NCBI RefSeq assembly: GCF_900105215.1
Contig: NZ_FOIP01000002.1
Location: forward strand, 682,001 to 746,000
Source of the DNA: Lacrimispora sphenoides
GTDB taxonomy: Bacteria; Bacillota; Clostridia; Lachnospirales; Lachnospiraceae
DNA length: 64,000 nucleotides
Direction of reading: 5' to 3'
This document shows, in pieces, positions 33,135 to 42,604 of this stretch. Position 1 is the first letter of the stretch, and the number at the start of each line of letters is the position of its first letter. Below the pieces are notes generated by a model. That model had not been told where the DNA came from. It saw only the letters and a list, made by a program, of their open reading frames with translations, and searched no databases. The position numbers were made by a program, and so were the translations under genes.

Positions 33135-34547
33135 ATGGAAGAACGATATGATCTGCTAGTTATTGGTGCAGGCCCCGGAGGATATGTAGCAGCGATTAAG
33201 GCTGCAAAGCTTGGAATGAAGACGGCTGTGATCGAAAACCGGGAAGTGGGCGGTACCTGCTTAAACCGCGGCTGCGTTCCTGCAAAGGCCATGCTGCATG
33301 CTGCTAAATTATATCAGGAGGTCCTGACAGGAGAGAGATTCGGAATCATCTCAAAAGAGGTGAGTTGTGATTATGGAAAAGTGATGTCCTATAAAAATGA
33401 AACTTCCGAAAGTCTCAGACTTGGTGTGGAACAGCTTCTTAAGGGAAATAAAATTGATCGGATACACGGGACAGGAACACTGACCAAGGATGGAAAGGTC
33501 AGGGTCAAGACAGAGGAAGGGGAAGAACTCCTTCAGGCAAAACATATCCTGCTGGCAACAGGATCGAAACCAGCCATTTTGCCTATAGAAGGAATCCGTC
33601 TTCCCGGTGTCATGACCAGCGATGAGTTGTTTCAGCTTGATCATGTACCGGAAAACCTGATTATTATAGGCGGAGGAGTCATTGGGGTGGAGTTTGCCAC
33701 TGTATTCGCTTCCTTTGGCTCCAAGGTCACCTTGCTGGAGGCGGAAGATAGACTTCTGCCCGGTCTGGATAAAGAAATCTCACAGAATTTAAAGCTGATT
33801 TTGAAAAAGAGAGGCGTTGACATTCATACCAGAGCATTTGTCCGGAAAATTGAAAAAGAGGGCAGGGATTTTATCTGCACCTATGGGGAGATGGCAAAAG
33901 ACAAAGAAAAGATTGAGGTCATAAAGACGCCATACCTGCTTTCTGCCACCGGACGCATTCCCAATACGGACGGACTGCTGGAGGAAGAGGCCCTGCTGGA
34001 AATGAACCGGGGCAGGATTGTGGTAAAGGAAAACTTTGAAACAAGTATGCCGGGTGTGTTTGCGATCGGAGACGTGATCGGAGGCATCCAGCTGGCCCAC
34101 GCTGCAAGCTCCCAGGGCATCTGTGCTGTGGAACTTATGAACGGGAGAGAGCCGTCCATCGATCTGTCGGTTATCCCGTCATGTGTTTATACGGATCCTG
34201 AAATTGCATGCGTCGGTATAACAGAAGAGGAAGCAAAAGGGAAAGGAATTGAGACCGTTACCGGGAAAACCTTAACCCATGCCAACTGTAAATCCTTTAT
34301 AACAAAGGAAGAGAGAGGCTTTGTTAAAGTTGTAACAGATAAGGAAACGGGCGCATTGCTGGGAGCACAGATGATGTGCGCCAGGGCTACGGATATGATT
34401 GGAGAGATGGGAACTGCCATAACCAATAAACTTACTGCAGAGCAGATTTTAAAAGCTATGCGGGCTCATCCTACCTATAATGAATCCGTAGGGGAAGCGC
34501 TTGAGGATTGTATTGGCGGAGCGATTCATGCGCTGCCTCGCAGGTGA
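33135..34547 (+). CDS. lpdA: Dihydrolipoyl dehydrogenase, L-protein
   Basis: 470 residues. Reoxidises the dihydrolipoyl arm of GcvH with NAD. FAD motif VIGAGPGGYVAAI, redox disulfide GGTCLNRGCVPAKAML (C42, C47), NAD motif IIGGGVIGVEFA, second FAD motif GVFAIGDVIGG and the catalytic His-Glu pair in HPTYNESVGEAL. The ATG follows AGGGAGGGATAGG. Last gene of the glycine cleavage operon, closed by a terminator. Confidence 0.97.
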   Translation: MEERYDLLVIGAGPGGYVAAIKAAKLGMKTAVIENREVGGTCLNRGCVPAKAMLHAAKLYQEVLTGERFGIISKEVSCDYGKVMSYKNETSESLRLGVEQLLKGNKIDRIHGTGTLTKDGKVRVKTEEGEELLQAKHILLATGSKPAILPIEGIRLPGVMTSDELFQLDHVPENLIIIGGGVIGVEFATVFASFGSKVTLLEAEDRLLPGLDKEISQNLKLILKKRGVDIHTRAFVRKIEKEGRDFICTYGEMAKDKEKIEVIKTPYLLSATGRIPNTDGLLEEEALLEMNRGRIVVKENFETSMPGVFAIGDVIGGIQLAHAASSQGICAVELMNGREPSIDLSVIPSCVYTDPEIACVGITEEEAKGKGIETVTGKTLTHANCKSFITKEERGFVKVVTDKETGALLGAQMMCARATDMIGEMGTAITNKLTAEQILKAMRAHPTYNESVGEALEDCIGGAIHALPRR

Positions 34548-34618
34548 TTCGTTTCAGGAATTTTAGCTATATTTATTAAATAGGAAGGTCACCTGGTAAA
34601 AATTTAGGATCAATAATG

Positions 34619-34652
34619 AAGGTACATTTTCTGTTAAGAAGATGTACCTTTT
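34619..34652 (+). terminator. Terminator of the glycine cleavage operon
   Basis: AAGGTACAT / ATGTACCTT, with inner TTC/GAA pairing, then TTTTA. Confidence 0.82.
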
Positions 34653-34674
34653 ATTAATGCTGTAAGTGTATTGC

Positions 34675-34703
34675 TTTGTTTTCAAACTCCACTATGGTAT
34701 AAT
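34675..34703 (+). promoter_or_regulatory. Promoter upstream of the C45 amidohydrolase
   Basis: TATAAT at 34698-34703 in a TATGGTATAATGG context, with a weak TTTGTT 17 bases upstream. It is about 100 bases before the start codon. Confidence 0.45.
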
Positions 34704-34804
34704 GGTTTATCAGAAAACACATTGCAAAACAGCAGAAAATATCATGCAGCCCCTCCATTGTTTCGGTAAACTAAAGAAAACGAATACAAGGAGGAATCAA
34801 TACT

Positions 34805-35923
34805 ATGCTAAAAATACAAACCTATACCGCAGAACTTGTCGGTACAAGCTATGAAATTGGATATCAGTTTGGAAAATTGACCGCTGCAATTCCGCAGCTG
34901 CAAGCAACACATACTGCCGGAATGGAGGACTTTGGACTAAAGCAGGCTGAGGAGGCGGCAAAACTTTTTGACCGCTGGTGTCCCGGTCTCACAGAAGAGC
35001 TTTGCGGTTTTGCTGATGCGCTGAAGGTAAAACCTGAGCAGGTGTTTTTTTACGGAATGACCTTTCTGCTACCCCGGTGCAGTCATATTGCACTGCTGCC
35101 AAGCCGTACTGCCGAGAGGAAACCCCTGCTCGCCCGCAACTATGAGTTCAGTCACGAAGCTGAGGATTTCTGTCTGATTAAAACCAGCGTGACAGGAAAA
35201 TACTCGCATATGGGTACCAGCGTACTCCACTTCGGACGGGATGATGGCTTTAACGAACACGGCCTCGCCGTCACGATGAGTTCCTGTGGCTTTCCGGTAG
35301 GGGCTCTTCCATATATGCGATCACCGAAGTTTAAAGGTCTCCAGTTTTGGGCGGTTACCCGCGCTCTGCTGGAAAATTGTAAGGACGTAATGGAATCACT
35401 CGAATATCTGGAAGGGATGCCCATCGCCTACAACCTCAACATGCTTCTACTAGATAAGGCAGGCAATGCCGCTCTGGTAGAAACGATGGATGGCCGCACT
35501 GCTGTCAAGCAGATTAATCCAGATTCCCAAGAGCAGATGCTGTATGCTACAAACCATGCACTTTTTCCAGATCTTCAGTCGATGGAACCACAGGTGATGG
35601 CGCATTCAGCAAGACGATACGAATATATCGAAAAAAAGATTGCACATAAAAGCGAAATAACGCAAGCACAGCTCAAGGAAATGCTGTTGGCTAAGTATCC
35701 GGAAGGCCTATGCTGTCATTACTTTGAAGAGTATTTCGGAACCACTAAGAGCATGGTGATTTCGCCATCAGATGGTATCATTAACCTTTGCTGGGGTGGC
35801 CGATCCGAAAATGGCTGGCATACCTATGATATTAACAAACCATTAGAAGATGGTATGCAAGCTGTGGAGATCAATTTGGAGAAAGCGACACCAGGCACTT
35901 ACGATTGGCAGCCGCTGACTTAA
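34805..35923 (+). CDS. C45-family (acyl transferase/choloylglycine hydrolase-like) amidohydrolase
   Basis: 372 residues. The ATG follows AAGGAGGAATCAATACT. The protein belongs to the N-terminal-nucleophile hydrolases of the C45/choloylglycine hydrolase group: YEIGYQFGKL at the start, GFADALKV, the nucleophile region LLPRCSHIALLP, then LLARNYEFSHEAEDF and GFNEHGLAVTMSS. The Cys (near residue 97) would become the N-terminal nucleophile only after cleavage of a long propeptide, as in penicillin acyltransferase-like members. Substrate is an amide of unknown nature. It is followed after 19 bases by an AraC/GyrI regulator, so the pair may form a self-regulated detoxification or scavenging unit. Confidence 0.82.
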   Translation: MLKIQTYTAELVGTSYEIGYQFGKLTAAIPQLQATHTAGMEDFGLKQAEEAAKLFDRWCPGLTEELCGFADALKVKPEQVFFYGMTFLLPRCSHIALLPSRTAERKPLLARNYEFSHEAEDFCLIKTSVTGKYSHMGTSVLHFGRDDGFNEHGLAVTMSSCGFPVGALPYMRSPKFKGLQFWAVTRALLENCKDVMESLEYLEGMPIAYNLNMLLLDKAGNAALVETMDGRTAVKQINPDSQEQMLYATNHALFPDLQSMEPQVMAHSARRYEYIEKKIAHKSEITQAQLKEMLLAKYPEGLCCHYFEEYFGTTKSMVISPSDGIINLCWGGRSENGWHTYDINKPLEDGMQAVEINLEKATPGTYDWQPLT

Positions 35924-35942
35924 AATCGGAAGGAGGATTGCT

Positions 35943-36818
35943 GTGAATTATCGAAAATCATTGGAGCAGGCGGTTATATACATTGAAAACCATCTGGGAT
36001 ACAATATCATGGTCGAGGAGGTGGCAAAGGCTGCCGGATATTCTTATTATCATCTAAATCGACAATTCACAGCGATCCTGGGTGAAAGTATAGGCAGCTA
36101 CATCAAGAAGCGCCGTTTGGCTGACGCATCAAAGAAGCTTCTCTATACCGATCTTAAAATTATAGATATTGCGATTGAATACGGTTTTGATTCTCCGGAA
36201 GCTTTTAGCCGTGCATTTAAAGCAATCTATAAGGTCAGTCCTCAGAGCTATCGTCAAAACCGTCTGGACATCTTCATCGGCGGTAAGGAACGTTTGGATA
36301 CAGGATTGTTGGATCATCTGGCCCGTAATGTGACTGTCCATCCGCGGATCGTTGAACTGTTGGAGATCAAGGTCGCGGGGATTCGGGGAAAAACCACCTT
36401 GCGAGACAACCGTCTGCGAGAACTATGGGATAGGGCTAATTCTCTATATCGACAAATTCCCAACCGAATCCCAGGCGGGAGATCCTTCGGTATCTGCGAG
36501 GCATGTGCAGAAAATACGCTGTACACCATGAATGACGATATCCTTTTCACCGAAGTAGCGGGAACGGAAGTATCGTCTTTTGAGGGACTAACCGAACCCT
36601 TTGTACAGAAGGTAATCCCTGGGGGACGCTATGCGGTTTTTACACACCGAGGTACTCTGCGGATGCTGCCTCAGACCTTTGACTACATCTGGAGCACATG
36701 GTTTCTCACCACAAAAGAAGAATTAGACTGGCGGGAGGACTTCGAGCTTTATGATGATCGCTTCCTAGGATATGATCATCCGGACTCTGAAGTGGATTTG
36801 TATATTCCAGTAAGATAG
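35943..36818 (+). CDS. AraC regulator with GyrI-like effector domain
   Basis: 291 residues. A GTG start follows GGAAGGAGGATTGCT. Here the AraC helix-turn-helix pair is at the N-terminus (residues 8-105: HLGYNIMVEEVAKAAGYSYY, then IDIAIEYGFDSPEAFSRAF) and the C-terminal half (130-291) is a GyrI/BmrR-like small-molecule binding domain (RIVELLEIKVAGIRGKT, RYAVFTHRGT, DFELYDDRF). Such proteins sense hydrophobic or drug-like ligands. Co-transcribed with the C45 hydrolase. Confidence 0.92.
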   Translation: MNYRKSLEQAVIYIENHLGYNIMVEEVAKAAGYSYYHLNRQFTAILGESIGSYIKKRRLADASKKLLYTDLKIIDIAIEYGFDSPEAFSRAFKAIYKVSPQSYRQNRLDIFIGGKERLDTGLLDHLARNVTVHPRIVELLEIKVAGIRGKTTLRDNRLRELWDRANSLYRQIPNRIPGGRSFGICEACAENTLYTMNDDILFTEVAGTEVSSFEGLTEPFVQKVIPGGRYAVFTHRGTLRMLPQTFDYIWSTWFLTTKEELDWREDFELYDDRFLGYDHPDSEVDLYIPVR

Positions 36819-36872
36819 ACAGCTACGAACAGTGGCTATTCCGAACGCTCTTGCGAGTTAATTTCTTAGTTT

Positions 36873-36919
36873 AACGGTCATTATGCATGGTATGAATCCA
36901 GTGTATAATGACCGTTTTT
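36873..36919. terminator. Terminator between convergent genes
   Basis: A perfect 12-bp stem AACGGTCATTAT / ATAATGACCGTT with a 20-base loop and TTTTT. It lies between the AraC/GyrI gene and the convergent AraC gene and may serve both. Confidence 0.85.
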
Positions 36920-36943
36920 AGATTCGGTCCGCAGGTTTTGTAG

Positions 36944-37810
36944 TTATGGCATAAGTTCCTTAAAATACTGTCTGGGTGATTTCCCTTTGTATTTCTTGAA
37001 AGTCTTAATGAAATAACTGATATCGTTAAATCCGCAGGAAAGGGAGATTTCTGTTATGGAGTCATTGGTGGTTATCAGCTGATAGCAGGCCCGTTCAATG
37101 CGATAATAATTTACATAATCGATAGGTGTCCGGGAAGTCATTTCGAAGAAGAAACGGCAGAAATATTTAGGAGACATTCCGGCAATTTTTGCTAAATCAT
37201 TCAGTTCTATTTTATAGGAGTAATTATGATCAATATAATCCAATACATTTTTTAAAAGGTAAATGTTCTTGTGCTTGGAACGTTCCGCCTGGTCAGGGAT
37301 GACATAGCGGTTTTCAGAATAGATAAACCCTATGATCTGATTTAATAACCCAACGGCAATTAACTCTTGTCTGGCCGTTATACACCCCATAATCTGAAAG
37401 GAATCTTCCATGAGGGAATAGATTTTATTCTTTGGATCATATGGATAGTACTCATCTAATCTCAGTTCAAATCTATTTAATTTGTCCAAAAAGGGAGAAG
37501 CAAAGGATTTCCCCAACAGGAGGCTGCAGGGGAAAACAATGCACTCATAAGTACAGTCATGAGGTATGCCTCCGTGCAGACAGCCGCTGTTGACGATGAG
37601 GATATCTCCAGGCAGGGCGAGCCGGCTATTCTCATCAATCGTCACCTCGAACTCCCCTTCTATAATATGAATAAGTTCCAGCTCTTCATGCCAGTGATAG
37701 GGCATTGTATATTGCGGATGCAGATGATTCACATAGTAATAGCCAACAGGAAATTCAGATGTACCGTGACTTTTGTTTTCTTTATATTTAATATATTGCA
37801 TGGCTTTCAC
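36944..37810 (-). CDS. AraC-family regulator of the fucose-type operon
   Basis: 288 residues. N-terminal cupin with YTMPYHWHEELELIHIIEGE and LPGDILIVNSGCLHG (about residues 30-90), C-terminal double helix-turn-helix (IELNDLAKIAGMSPKYFCRF, then ITEISLSCGFNDISYFIKTF). It is transcribed divergently from fucI with a 236-base shared upstream region, so control of the fucose operon is the natural inference. Confidence 0.92.
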   Translation of the reverse strand: MKAMQYIKYKENKSHGTSEFPVGYYYVNHLHPQYTMPYHWHEELELIHIIEGEFEVTIDENSRLALPGDILIVNSGCLHGGIPHDCTYECIVFPCSLLLGKSFASPFLDKLNRFELRLDEYYPYDPKNKIYSLMEDSFQIMGCITARQELIAVGLLNQIIGFIYSENRYVIPDQAERSKHKNIYLLKNVLDYIDHNYSYKIELNDLAKIAGMSPKYFCRFFFEMTSRTPIDYVNYYRIERACYQLITTNDSITEISLSCGFNDISYFIKTFKKYKGKSPRQYFKELMP

Positions 37811-37987
37811 CTCTTTCGATCTGGAGTTGAGTGAAGGTCAATAGTTATAATTGGTATGCAGTAAGCAAACAGTAATATCTTTTGATATTATAATACCAAC
37901 AGAATTAAAAAATCAATGATATTTTAGATAAACATATGAATATTATCATACTTTTTGCAAATATCAGCCAAGAATCATCGGGCCCAA

Positions 37988-38024
37988 TATGATACACTAC
38001 AGTTAGAAATAATCGTTTTCTAAC
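37988..38024 (+). promoter_or_regulatory. -10 element and palindrome upstream of fucI
   Basis: TATGAT at 37988-37993 has no -35 at the right distance, as expected for an activator-dependent promoter. Just downstream, GTTAGAAA-N7-TTTCTAAC (38002-38024) is a perfect 8-bp interrupted palindrome in the region of the transcript start, a likely operator. Confidence 0.5.
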
Positions 38025-38046
38025 GCAAATAGAAGGAGGAAGGAAT

Positions 38047-39840
38047 ATGGCAGTGAGCAGATTAATTGGAGGCTACCCGGTGATAGGTATTCGGCCTGTG
38101 ATTGATGGAAGAAGAGGATACTTGAAAGTAAGGGAATCGCTGGAAGACCAGACCATGAATATGGCTAAGGCAGCGGCAGAGTTGTTCCAAAGTAACATTT
38201 GTTATTCCAACGGGGATCCTGTAAACGTAGTGATTGCAGATACCACCATTGGTGGTGTGGGCGAAGCAGCCGCTTGCGCGGATAAATTCCGCAGGGCAGG
38301 TGTGGATATTACCCTGACGGTGACCCCATGCTGGTGTTATGGGGCAGAGACAATGGATATGGACACGAAAACCATCAAAGGGGTATGGGGACTTAATGGA
38401 ACAGAGCGTCCGGGTGCTGTATATTTGGCTTCGGTGCTGGCGACTCATGCTCAGAAAGGCCTTCCTGCTTTTGGGATTTATGGACATGATGTGCAGGACG
38501 CCGATGAAACAGGGATACCTGAGGATGTGAAAGAAAAGCTGCTCCGTTTCGGCCGTGCAGCCGTGGCAGTGGCTACCATGAGAGGAAAATCCTATCTCCA
38601 GATTGGTTCTATCTGTATGGGAATCGGCGGATCCATCATTGATCCATCTTTCATAGAAGAATACTTAGGCATGAGAGTTGAATCTGTGGATGAAGTGGAA
38701 ATCATCCGGAGGATGACAGAAGGCATTTATGATAAAGAAGAATTTGACAGGGCGATGGCATGGACAAAGAAAAATTGTGTGATAGGCTTTGACAAAAACC
38801 CGGAAGCGGTACAAAAGAGTCAGGAAGAAACAGAGAAAGACTGGGAATTTGTAGTAAAGATGATGTGCATTATCAAGGATCTGATGAATGGCAATCCGAA
38901 TCTGGAAAAAGGCTTCGAAGAAGAATCCTTAGGCCACAATGCAATTGCTGCAGGATTTCAGGGACAGCGCCAGTGGACGGATTTCTATCCCAATGGCGAC
39001 TTTGCCGAGGCCATGCTTAATAGTTCCTTTGATTGGAATGGCGCCAGGGAACCATACATATTGGCTACAGAAAATGATGTTTTAAATGGGATCGGTATGC
39101 TATTCTTAAAACTTCTTACCAATCGGGCACAGATTTTTGCAGATGTTCGTACCTACTGGAGTGAAGCAGCCATAAAACGTGTCACAGATTATAACCTGGA
39201 GGGACGTTCAAAAGAAGCCGGTGGGTTCCTGCACTTAATAAATTCCGGGGCCGCTTGTCTGGATGCCAGTGGAAAGGCTGTGGATAAAAGCGGAAACCGC
39301 ATGATAAAGCCTTGGTTTGAGGTGACGGAAGAAGACCAAAAACAGATATTGGAAGCGACCACATGGAATCAGGCTGATTTCGGATATTTTAGAGGCGGCG
39401 GATTTTCTTCCCGTTTTCTTACTGACTGTGAGATGCCAGTGACCATGATCCGTTTAAACCTGGTCAAAGGCCTTGGGCCATCTCTGCAGATTGCAGAGGG
39501 GTATACGGTTCATCTGCCGGAGGAAGTGTCGGATGTTCTTTGGAAGAGAACCGATTATACATGGCCTTGTACCTGGTTTACTCCGATTATCACAGGCCAG
39601 GGTGCATTTGCAAGTGCTTATGACCTGATGAATAACTGGGGCGCAAATCATGGGGCAATCAGTTATGGACATGTGGGAGCTGACCTGATCACCTTGTGTT
39701 CCATATTAAGAATTCCTGTCAGCTTGCATAATGTTCCGGAAGAAAAGATCTTTCGACCGGCCGCATGGAATGCTTTTGGTATGGATAAAGAGGGGCAGGA
39801 TTACCGGGCATGCCAGACATACGGTCCTCTTTATAAATAA
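38047..39840 (+). CDS. fucI: L-fucose isomerase
   Basis: 597 residues, the normal length. Converts L-fucose to L-fuculose (and D-arabinose to D-ribulose). The start [20 protein letters not shown] is strongly conserved; [45 protein letters not shown], the metal-binding Glu in TENDVLNG and the C-terminal [20 protein letters not shown] complete the match. The ATG follows AAGGAGGAAGGAAT. First gene of an isomerase-kinase-aldolase-mutarotase operon. Confidence 0.97.
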   Translation: MAVSRLIGGYPVIGIRPVIDGRRGYLKVRESLEDQTMNMAKAAAELFQSNICYSNGDPVNVVIADTTIGGVGEAAACADKFRRAGVDITLTVTPCWCYGAETMDMDTKTIKGVWGLNGTERPGAVYLASVLATHAQKGLPAFGIYGHDVQDADETGIPEDVKEKLLRFGRAAVAVATMRGKSYLQIGSICMGIGGSIIDPSFIEEYLGMRVESVDEVEIIRRMTEGIYDKEEFDRAMAWTKKNCVIGFDKNPEAVQKSQEETEKDWEFVVKMMCIIKDLMNGNPNLEKGFEEESLGHNAIAAGFQGQRQWTDFYPNGDFAEAMLNSSFDWNGAREPYILATENDVLNGIGMLFLKLLTNRAQIFADVRTYWSEAAIKRVTDYNLEGRSKEAGGFLHLINSGAACLDASGKAVDKSGNRMIKPWFEVTEEDQKQILEATTWNQADFGYFRGGGFSSRFLTDCEMPVTMIRLNLVKGLGPSLQIAEGYTVHLPEEVSDVLWKRTDYTWPCTWFTPIITGQGAFASAYDLMNNWGANHGAISYGHVGADLITLCSILRIPVSLHNVPEEKIFRPAAWNAFGMDKEGQDYRACQTYGPLYK

Positions 39841-39853
39841 GATGGGGGAAATT

Positions 39854-41320
39854 ATGACTCAAAAACAAGTATTGGCAGCGGATCTTGGAGCGTCCAGCGG
39901 GCGGGTCATGGCAGGGAGATATGATGGCAAACGAATCACATTAGAAACGATCCATCGTTTTTCAAATGATCCGGTTACTATGGGGGATACGATGTACTGG
40001 GATTTTCCCCGATTGTTTTATGAGATAAAACATGGACTTTTAAAGGCCAAAAGCTATGGCGGATTTGGCAGTATCGGAATTGATACATGGGGTGTGGATT
40101 ATGGCCTTCTTGATTCTAAGGGAAGGCTCTTGGGCAATCCGGTCCATTACCGGGATAACCGTACGGAAGGTTATCTTAAAAAAAGTGAGCAGATGATCGA
40201 TAAAAAAAGATTTTATGAGATTACGGGTAATCAGTTCATGGAAATCAACACGGCGTTTCAGCTCCTGGCTTATAATGCGGATTCGCCCGAACTCCTTAAG
40301 CAAGCAGACACCCTTTTACTTATGCCGGATTTATTCCGCTATTTTCTTTCAGGGGAGAAAAATAGTGAATGCTCCATCGCATCAACAACCCAGCTTTTTG
40401 ATATGAGGGAAAAACAATGGTCATGGGAAGTGATAAAGCGGCTTAATCTGCCGGAAAGATTGTTCACACCCCTGGTGCCTTGGGGATCCGTAAGCGGAAA
40501 AGTAAGCAGCTCGATCTGCGAAGAGCTTGGAATACTGCCGGCGAATGTCATTGCAGTCGCCGGCCATGATACACAGAGCGCTATGGCAGCAATTCCGACA
40601 CAGGAGAAAGATTATATCTTTCTAAGCTGCGGGACCTGGTCCATTCTGGGAACAGAACTTGATTCACCAGTAATCAGCGAAAAGTCGCTGAAATATAACA
40701 TAACAAATGAGCTTGGGGTGGAGGGAAAGTATTCGTTCCTTAAAAATATCATTGGACTTTGGCTGGTACAGGAAAGCCAGAGACAGTGGCTCCGGGAAGG
40801 AAAGAACTACGATTTTGCCGGGTTGGAGGAGATGGCTTCTAAGGCTGAGATATTAAAAAGTTTTATTACGCCGGAGGCTCCGGAGTTTCTACCGCCGGGT
40901 GATGTACCAGAACGGATTCGCAGTTTTTGCAGAAAGACCGGTCAGCCGGTACCGGAGACAGAAGGGGAAATCATTTGCTGCATAAACCAAAGTCTGGCTA
41001 TGGCCTATAGGAAAGCTCTGGATGAAATTGAAGAGTGTACGGGAAAAACATATTCCATGATTTATCTTGTGGGAGGAGGCGCTCAGAGCAGGCTGCTTTG
41101 CCAGATGACTGCTGACGCCTGTAACTGCACGGTGGTTGCCGGCCCAATAGAAGCAACTGCATTTGGTAATGTGATGGTCCAGTATATAGCGGATCATGAG
41201 TTTGCGGATTTGCAGCAAGCAAGAAAGGTACTGGCGGAATCTGTGGAGCCGATCCTATATGAACCAAAGCATACAGAACGGTGGGAAGAGGCGTATCAGT
41301 GGTACCGCGGGAATCTCTAA
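39854..41320 (+). CDS. RhaB-type sugar kinase (L-fuculokinase role)
   Basis: 488 residues. The ATG at 39854 follows GATGGGGGAA; the longer frame overlaps fucI. FGGY-family fold with ADLGASSGRVMAGRYDG at the start, GIDTWGVDYGLLD, NTAFQLLAYN, AVAGHDTQSAMAAIP and GGGAQSRLLCQMTADA. The sequence is closer to rhamnulokinase (RhaB) than to E. coli FucK, but position between fucI and fucA indicates L-fuculose phosphorylation. It might also accept rhamnulose. Confidence 0.92.
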   Translation: MTQKQVLAADLGASSGRVMAGRYDGKRITLETIHRFSNDPVTMGDTMYWDFPRLFYEIKHGLLKAKSYGGFGSIGIDTWGVDYGLLDSKGRLLGNPVHYRDNRTEGYLKKSEQMIDKKRFYEITGNQFMEINTAFQLLAYNADSPELLKQADTLLLMPDLFRYFLSGEKNSECSIASTTQLFDMREKQWSWEVIKRLNLPERLFTPLVPWGSVSGKVSSSICEELGILPANVIAVAGHDTQSAMAAIPTQEKDYIFLSCGTWSILGTELDSPVISEKSLKYNITNELGVEGKYSFLKNIIGLWLVQESQRQWLREGKNYDFAGLEEMASKAEILKSFITPEAPEFLPPGDVPERIRSFCRKTGQPVPETEGEIICCINQSLAMAYRKALDEIEECTGKTYSMIYLVGGGAQSRLLCQMTADACNCTVVAGPIEATAFGNVMVQYIADHEFADLQQARKVLAESVEPILYEPKHTERWEEAYQWYRGNL

Positions 41321-41333
41321 GAAAGGAAGAACG

Positions 41334-42023
41334 ATGATAGATAGCCAATATAAAGAATTAAAAGAGCAAATTTGTGATATCTGCCACAAGATGTGGCAGT
41401 TAGGCTGGGTGGCAGCCAATGATGGAAATGTTTCAGTTAAACTGGATGATGAGAGCTTCCTAGTGACGCCTACCGGCATCAGCAAAAGCTTCATTACGCC
41501 GGAAAGGCTGCTTCGCATTGATGAGAATGGAAATGTTTTAGAAGGAATTGATGGATTTCGCCCGTCTTCTGAGATAAAAATGCATCTGCGCTGTTATAAA
41601 GAGAGAGAGGATGTAGGGGCCGTTTTACATGCCCATCCACCGGTAGCAACAGGATATGCAGTGGCCGGCAAATCCCTGGACGAATACTCCATGATTGAGA
41701 CCATAATTGCATTAGGCTCCGTACCGGTCACCCCTTATGGAACTCCATCCACATATGAAGTGCCGGATGCGATTGCACCGTATCTGGAAAATCATGATGC
41801 CGTATTGCTGCAAAATCACGGTGCTCTGGTGGTAGGAGCTGACTTGCTCACTGCTTATTACCGGATGGAAACCCTGGAACTGTTTGCAAAAATCAGCCTG
41901 AATGCCCATTTGTTAGGCGGAGCAAAGGAAATTTCCGAGGAGAATATCGACCGGCTGATTTCCATGAGAGAAGGCTACGGAGTAACAGGAAGACATCCTG
42001 GTTACAAAAAATATAATAAATAA
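41334..42023 (+). CDS. fucA: L-fuculose-phosphate aldolase
   Basis: 229 residues. The ATG at 41334 follows AAAGGAAGAACG; a longer frame extends into the kinase gene. Class II aldolase: AANDGNVSVKLDD and SSEIKMHLRCYK, zinc ligands in VLHAHPPVATGYA and LLQNHGALVVG, and the catalytic Glu in the SSEIK region. It would cleave L-fuculose 1-phosphate into dihydroxyacetone phosphate and L-lactaldehyde. Lactaldehyde-handling genes are not in this window. Confidence 0.93.
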   Translation: MIDSQYKELKEQICDICHKMWQLGWVAANDGNVSVKLDDESFLVTPTGISKSFITPERLLRIDENGNVLEGIDGFRPSSEIKMHLRCYKEREDVGAVLHAHPPVATGYAVAGKSLDEYSMIETIIALGSVPVTPYGTPSTYEVPDAIAPYLENHDAVLLQNHGALVVGADLLTAYYRMETLELFAKISLNAHLLGGAKEISEENIDRLISMREGYGVTGRHPGYKKYNK

Positions 42024-42037
42024 ATGGGGAGGCAGGT

Positions 42038-42475
42038 ATGCTGAAAGGAATTCCTCCGGTTTTGTCGCCGGAACTTCTGAAGGTATTGTGTGAGATGGGG
42101 CATGGAGACGTGCTTGTGATTGCTGACGGTAATTTTCCCGCTGAATCAGTTGGAAAAGACGGGAATGTGATTCGTATGGATGGGCATTCCGTCCCGGATA
42201 TTCTGGAAGCCGTGCTGTCAGTATTTCCTCTTGACCGCTATGTAGAACAACCGGTACACTTAATGAAAGTGGTGGAAGGCGATCAGACGGAAGTTCCGAT
42301 CTGGGAAGATTATAAACGGATAATGAAGCAAAAAGAGGGACTTGGTGAGGAAGCAACAGGGTATCTGGAGCGTTTTGATTTTTATCGGGAGGCGAAGAAA
42401 GCCTATGCTGTAATCGCAACAGGGGAACAGGCCTTGTATGCCAATATCATGCTGCAAAAAGGAGTTGTAAAATAA
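42038..42475 (+). CDS. fucU: L-fucose mutarotase (RbsD/FucU family)
   Basis: 145 residues. Interconverts fucose anomers to feed the isomerase. Motifs: MLKGIPPVLSPELLKVL, EMGHGDVLVIADGNFPAES (catalytic His in MGHGD) and GEQALYANIMLQKGV at the end. The ATG follows GGGGAGGCAGGT. Last gene of the fucose operon. No sugar transporter is included in the operon. Confidence 0.95.
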   Translation: MLKGIPPVLSPELLKVLCEMGHGDVLVIADGNFPAESVGKDGNVIRMDGHSVPDILEAVLSVFPLDRYVEQPVHLMKVVEGDQTEVPIWEDYKRIMKQKEGLGEEATGYLERFDFYREAKKAYAVIATGEQALYANIMLQKGVVK

Positions 42476-42487
42476 TAGAAATTTTAC

Positions 42488-42569
42488 TTAATAAATGCAG
42501 TATGGGATGATATAATAAAATAGAAGCAACTGGTAAAAACTGTACTGATTGTCTTATAGTACAGTTTTT
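42488..42569 (+). terminator. Fucose operon terminator, with a possible internal promoter before it
   Basis: The terminator is AAAAACTGTACT (42535-42546) with AGTACAGTTTTT (42558-42569), perfect 12 bp. A promoter-like TTAATA-N17-TATAAT (42488-42493, 42511-42516) sits upstream, so a transcript starting near 42523 would meet the hairpin before the glycosidase gene; it could act as an attenuator. Confidence 0.7.
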
Positions 42570-42604
42570 GTCTGACGTTGATTATTTAGTAGAGGAAAAT
42601 GTTG

